Positions 61,063 through 64,000 of a stretch of DNA of 64,000 nt are shown piece after piece. The stretch is from Trichocoleus sp. FACHB-40. GTDB taxonomy: Bacteria; Cyanobacteriota; Cyanobacteriia; Cyanobacteriales; FACHB-T130. The DNA is taken from assembly GCF_014695915.1 (NCBI RefSeq), contig NZ_JACJPF010000070.1, positions 1-64,000 on the forward strand, given 5' to 3'. The notes under the pieces were generated by a model. That model saw only the letters and a list, made by a program, of their open reading frames with translations, was not told the origin of the DNA and searched no databases. Position 1 is the first letter of the stretch. Every line of letters starts with the position of its first letter. The position numbers and the translations under genes were made by a program.

Positions 61063-63468
61063 TTATAGAGAATTAAGTTTTTCAATCGCCGCAATCGGCA
61101 ATAATAAAGTATCTTCAATATGCGATCGCACGGCAGGTGTCACTTCACAATCGCTATTTAAGCAATCTACAAGCAACTTATTGGCATCGTAGTATTGCCT
61201 CAACAAGTGCTTCTGCTGATTGCTGAACTGCCAATCGTAACTGGCATTATTATGTTCCACGATCGCGGCTGATAATAGCTCAGTCCAAGTTTGTCCCTGC
61301 GCTTGCCACCATGTCTTAAATCTTTGTAAACCTTTATCTGGATTAGGTAATTCAGCTTTGAGTTGTTGCAGGCTGCGCCGTAACTCGCGAGCGCGATCGC
61401 TATCCAAAGCCAGAGCAAAATCTATCGCACAATCTAGAACGCGATTAATCGCCCGATCCAGCGCATCAGTATTATTCAAACCAGAAGCATCACGATTCAG
61501 AAAAAAGTCTAAGGCATAAGCAAAGTCATCATCCATCCCAACGTCACCGTCAATAGCTTGAGCAAGACAAAGGTAAAGTGGTAACGGAAAGAAAGGAACA
61601 GTAGGAAAAGAAAAGCTAACAGGGCCAATGCTCAGGGTAGAAGCCAGAGAATGGTCAAAGGCGCACGCAAGGGAAAAGTAAAATGCTCGAATAGCCGCAG
61701 GTTGCTGGATATATTCGACTGAAAGAGTTTTCTTATTGATACCTCTGAGTAATTCCTGTACCTTTTCATCAGAAGCTGCGATCGCATCAATTTTTTGCTT
61801 CATCAATTGCAGCAAATCGTCAGCATTCCGTAACATTCCCGTTGCCAGCAAAAACACTTCCCGCCAACGTTTTTCGCCAACATGATTAACCAAATGTTCC
61901 AAAGCTTGTGGATTAGAGCTAGCAACAAATTGTCTCGCAGTCAAATACTCTTGAAAAGTCAAATGAGAAAACGAGTAAATTTGCCGCGCCCTTTCTACCA
62001 ATAAACCATATTGAGACTCAATAGATTTGAGCACTGCTTCACTATCCAGGCGCAACGTCTCCGGATCGGACTGGGAATCGGGTAAAGTTCTCAAATAGTC
62101 TGCGATCAGTTGCTGGATTTTACTTTGTTCAAAAAAGTAATAACCTTGCTCAAAAGTGATTGCTGCAACCTGAGTCAGCAGCTTAATCTTGTGTGGCAAA
62201 GACAAATTTCGATAAACTTCATTCCGTTTAATGCCTTTAGCTTCATCTCGTTTAACAAGGAGAATATCCAATCCTTGCTCGTATAGATTGGAGCGTTTCG
62301 AGGGAAATTCCCCTTTCATCGCAAAAACTAAACAAGTCAAATTTAGTAAAATTGGTGTGACTGCTAGTTCTCGAATTTGTTTATTTTCTGGTCGCTTCAG
62401 CTTTTCCAGAAACCGATTTGCCGTAGCTAAACCTTCTGGGGGTGAACTTCTACCAACTTCTACAAACCACTTTTTTGAAAACGACTCAATCTGCTCTGGA
62501 TTCAAGTCTGCAATTTCAACTTCTGTGAATCCCGGCAATCGAGGAAACTGGGCAGCAATTCGACAAGAGATAATTAGCTGATTCTTGTAATACTTTTGGG
62601 AAAATCTGCGAATTTGTTTCAGAACTTCTTCGCTATTTTGGTGTTGAACTTCATCCAAACCATCTAGCAAAATTAAAGCTTTACCTTGCAAAAGCAAAGT
62701 TTCCACAAGAGCCTCCGAAACTCCGCAGCTACCAAGTTCTTGACTAATGTAGTTTACTAAACTGAAACTGCCTTCATCGCTGGCATCCTCAGCAAAATTT
62801 TTCAGCCTAATAAAAATTGGTATTCGGTATCCTTGAAACTCGCCTTTGTTACACTGAATAGCCACATATTTCAGAAATGTGGTTTTACCAGAACCCGGTT
62901 TACCCAGCACCATCAGCTTAGGATAACTTTCTACTGCCTCAAGCCCTAAAACTCTTGCTTGACGCACCCGACTCAAGCCAAAACGATCGAACTCGTCTGC
63001 ATCTGGATTAAAGCCTTGCACCAAGTCCGAAATCTCCAACCAACGTTGACTGGTGATCTCCTCTAGAATATTGACATCGATATAAATATTGTCTACGCCA
63101 ACCCGTCGCGCAATATCCAACAGGCGCAGCGTACCGCACTGTTCTTGAATTTTGTCTCGGTAGAGCGATCGCACCTGCTCCACCAAAGTATCAATCTCCC
63201 AGCCATTGTTGCGAACATTCTCTATTTGCTCAGCTCCTTCACCTTTGATTGGATTGGCAATCTCTTCCCAATTGAGATCCAGCTGAAAGCAAAGTTCGAT
63301 AAAGATCCGACGCTCCACAGGTTTGCCTGCCAAAAATCTCCCCACTGGCTGGCGAGTTCTTAACCCAACCTCAACAGCTAAATCTTCTTGCGTCCAGCCC
63401 TTGCGGGCAAAGGCTTGCCTTACGTGTTTGAGAGCTTGTGAAGAAACTTGAATAGAGCGTTTAGCCAT
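61063..63468 (-). CDS. HTH-NACHT NTPase (bacterial NLR-like)
   Basis: This is an 801-residue STAND-type ATPase. The first 65 residues look like a Cro/XRE-type helix-turn-helix (AFARKGWTQEDLAVEVGL and VGRFLAGKPV). After a linker the NACHT domain starts near 185: Walker A LGKPGSGKTTFL (Lys195), Walker B ALILLDGLDEVQ (Asp269, Asp272, Glu273) and a sensor-like IISCR. Helical modules follow with the FSHLTFQEYLTA motif common after bacterial NACHT domains, then a C-terminal region with DANKLLVDCLNSDCEVTPAVRSHIEDTLLLP. Some bacterial NACHT proteins protect against phages; this one is a candidate by family only. The ATG at 63468 is used. Confidence 0.9.
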   Translation of the reverse strand: MAKRSIQVSSQALKHVRQAFARKGWTQEDLAVEVGLRTRQPVGRFLAGKPVERRIFIELCFQLDLNWEEIANPIKGEGAEQIENVRNNGWEIDTLVEQVRSLYRDKIQEQCGTLRLLDIARRVGVDNIYIDVNILEEITSQRWLEISDLVQGFNPDADEFDRFGLSRVRQARVLGLEAVESYPKLMVLGKPGSGKTTFLKYVAIQCNKGEFQGYRIPIFIRLKNFAEDASDEGSFSLVNYISQELGSCGVSEALVETLLLQGKALILLDGLDEVQHQNSEEVLKQIRRFSQKYYKNQLIISCRIAAQFPRLPGFTEVEIADLNPEQIESFSKKWFVEVGRSSPPEGLATANRFLEKLKRPENKQIRELAVTPILLNLTCLVFAMKGEFPSKRSNLYEQGLDILLVKRDEAKGIKRNEVYRNLSLPHKIKLLTQVAAITFEQGYYFFEQSKIQQLIADYLRTLPDSQSDPETLRLDSEAVLKSIESQYGLLVERARQIYSFSHLTFQEYLTARQFVASSNPQALEHLVNHVGEKRWREVFLLATGMLRNADDLLQLMKQKIDAIAASDEKVQELLRGINKKTLSVEYIQQPAAIRAFYFSLACAFDHSLASTLSIGPVSFSFPTVPFFPLPLYLCLAQAIDGDVGMDDDFAYALDFFLNRDASGLNNTDALDRAINRVLDCAIDFALALDSDRARELRRSLQQLKAELPNPDKGLQRFKTWWQAQGQTWTELLSAAIVEHNNASYDWQFSNQQKHLLRQYYDANKLLVDCLNSDCEVTPAVRSHIEDTLLLPIAAIEKLNSL

Positions 63469-64000
63469 AAATCAGAGGTCAACCCCTGTATTTTTTATAT
63501 ATTTTTTAGGCTACCATACTTTATTTTTTTAAATATACTGCGATTAATCTTAAGCTTCACTACGATGTTAGAGCAATCTTTGTAAATAATTAATAATTCT
63601 AAAACAAATGCTACAAATCATACATGATTTGATTCTTTGTCCAAACTTTATTTCATACACGAATATTTTATGCTATGAGGCAATCTGTGGAGGAGAGTCT
63701 ATGCAGCAAGTTGAAGAACCAGGCCCAGAGGTAGACAAACAATACTCCGTACAATCAGATTTTGTAAACCTAGAATCCATCTTTTTTTTACATTGTAACT
63801 CAGCAATTTTACAGCTAACTCAATACCCTTTTAGATGCAAATGAATCGCTAAAACGTACCTGCCATCAATAGACGGAAGAATAAAAAAAATATTTGCATC
63901 TGAGGTAATCGTCTGACCAAAAATTGCCGAAGCAACAAAACCTCGTCTGATATTTATCAAGCCCATTGAAAATATTTTTCTCTTACTTAAACAAGAGTGG
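63469..64000. other. Right end of the window
   Basis: The stretch is AT-rich and holds the NACHT promoter region and a possible small gene at 63701. From 63845 to the end I see no gene, hairpin or RNA. Confidence 0.45.
63701..63844 (+). CDS. Possible 47-residue peptide gene
   Basis: The ATG at 63701 follows GGAGGAGAGTCT, a very good ribosome site, and opens a 47-codon frame (MQQVEEPGPEVDKQYSVQSD...). The second half passes through a run of T and turns hydrophobic with Cys. I do not recognise it. It may be a real small protein divergent from the NACHT gene, or the start of a gene broken at the T-run. Confidence 0.35.
   Translation: MQQVEEPGPEVDKQYSVQSDFVNLESIFFLHCNSAILQLTQYPFRCK

Overview
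The window looks like chromosome from a filamentous cyanobacterium of the Oscillatoriales/Nostocales kind. HIP1 octamers (GCGATCGC) are abundant. Genes typical of the phylum are present: a SmtA-type metallothionein, a dnaK2-type dnaK, a RemA/gmk pair, CHAT proteins, a PEP-CTERM protein, an HtrA protease, speA and several small cyanobacterial hypotheticals. G-rich/C-rich short tandem repeats (GGGGATTG, CCCCAGT and similar) lie between genes and inside them. Genus cannot be fixed from this sequence alone.

Left part (1-15,000). A truncated DUF1206 membrane protein and an AI-2E-type permease with a suspicious in-frame stop come first. They are followed by a secretion locus: a multidomain RTX extracellular nuclease, a second RTX/Calx-beta protein carrying an exact 468-bp internal duplication, and then a type I secretion cassette (parvulin, ABC exporter with a cyclic-nucleotide-type domain and a dead C39 domain, HlyD adaptor). 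The outer-membrane TolC partner is not in the window. The layout suggests that the cassette exports the two RTX proteins.

Metal island (15,100-17,150). A tRNA-Phe gene is followed by a 54-residue metallothionein with a SmtB/ArsR-type operator in its promoter, a ZnuB-like zinc permease and a SmtB-like repressor with both zinc-site signatures. Together they form a compact zinc-homeostasis group.

Housekeeping and mixed middle (17,150-48,400). Here are dnaK, a dihydrouridine synthase, a Ser/Thr kinase, a DMT permease, ligA, a PEP-CTERM glycerophosphodiesterase with calcium-loop motifs, a 1477-residue TPS-HAF-CHAT protein, a methyltransferase, a DUF3352 protein, an M1 aminopeptidase with HEAT repeats, a UbiB/AarF kinase, an SH3 secreted protein, gmk with remA, rqcH and a CBS-domain histidine kinase. 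The rqcH-kinase gap carries a 19-bp palindrome and two strong terminator hairpins, which suggests an unannotated small RNA or attenuator.

Right part (48,400-64,000). This part holds an HtrA protease, speA, a CHAT-TPR protein, a subtilase translationally coupled to a small OB-like protein, several small cyanobacterial proteins and an HTH-NACHT NTPase resembling bacterial NLR-like defence proteins.

The most interesting items are the secreted caspase-like TPS-HAF-CHAT fusion, the complete RTX/type I export locus, the HTH-NACHT protein, the in-frame repeat insertions in conserved genes and the putative RNA element at 44,897-45,031. All functional statements come from reading motifs by eye; no database search was run.
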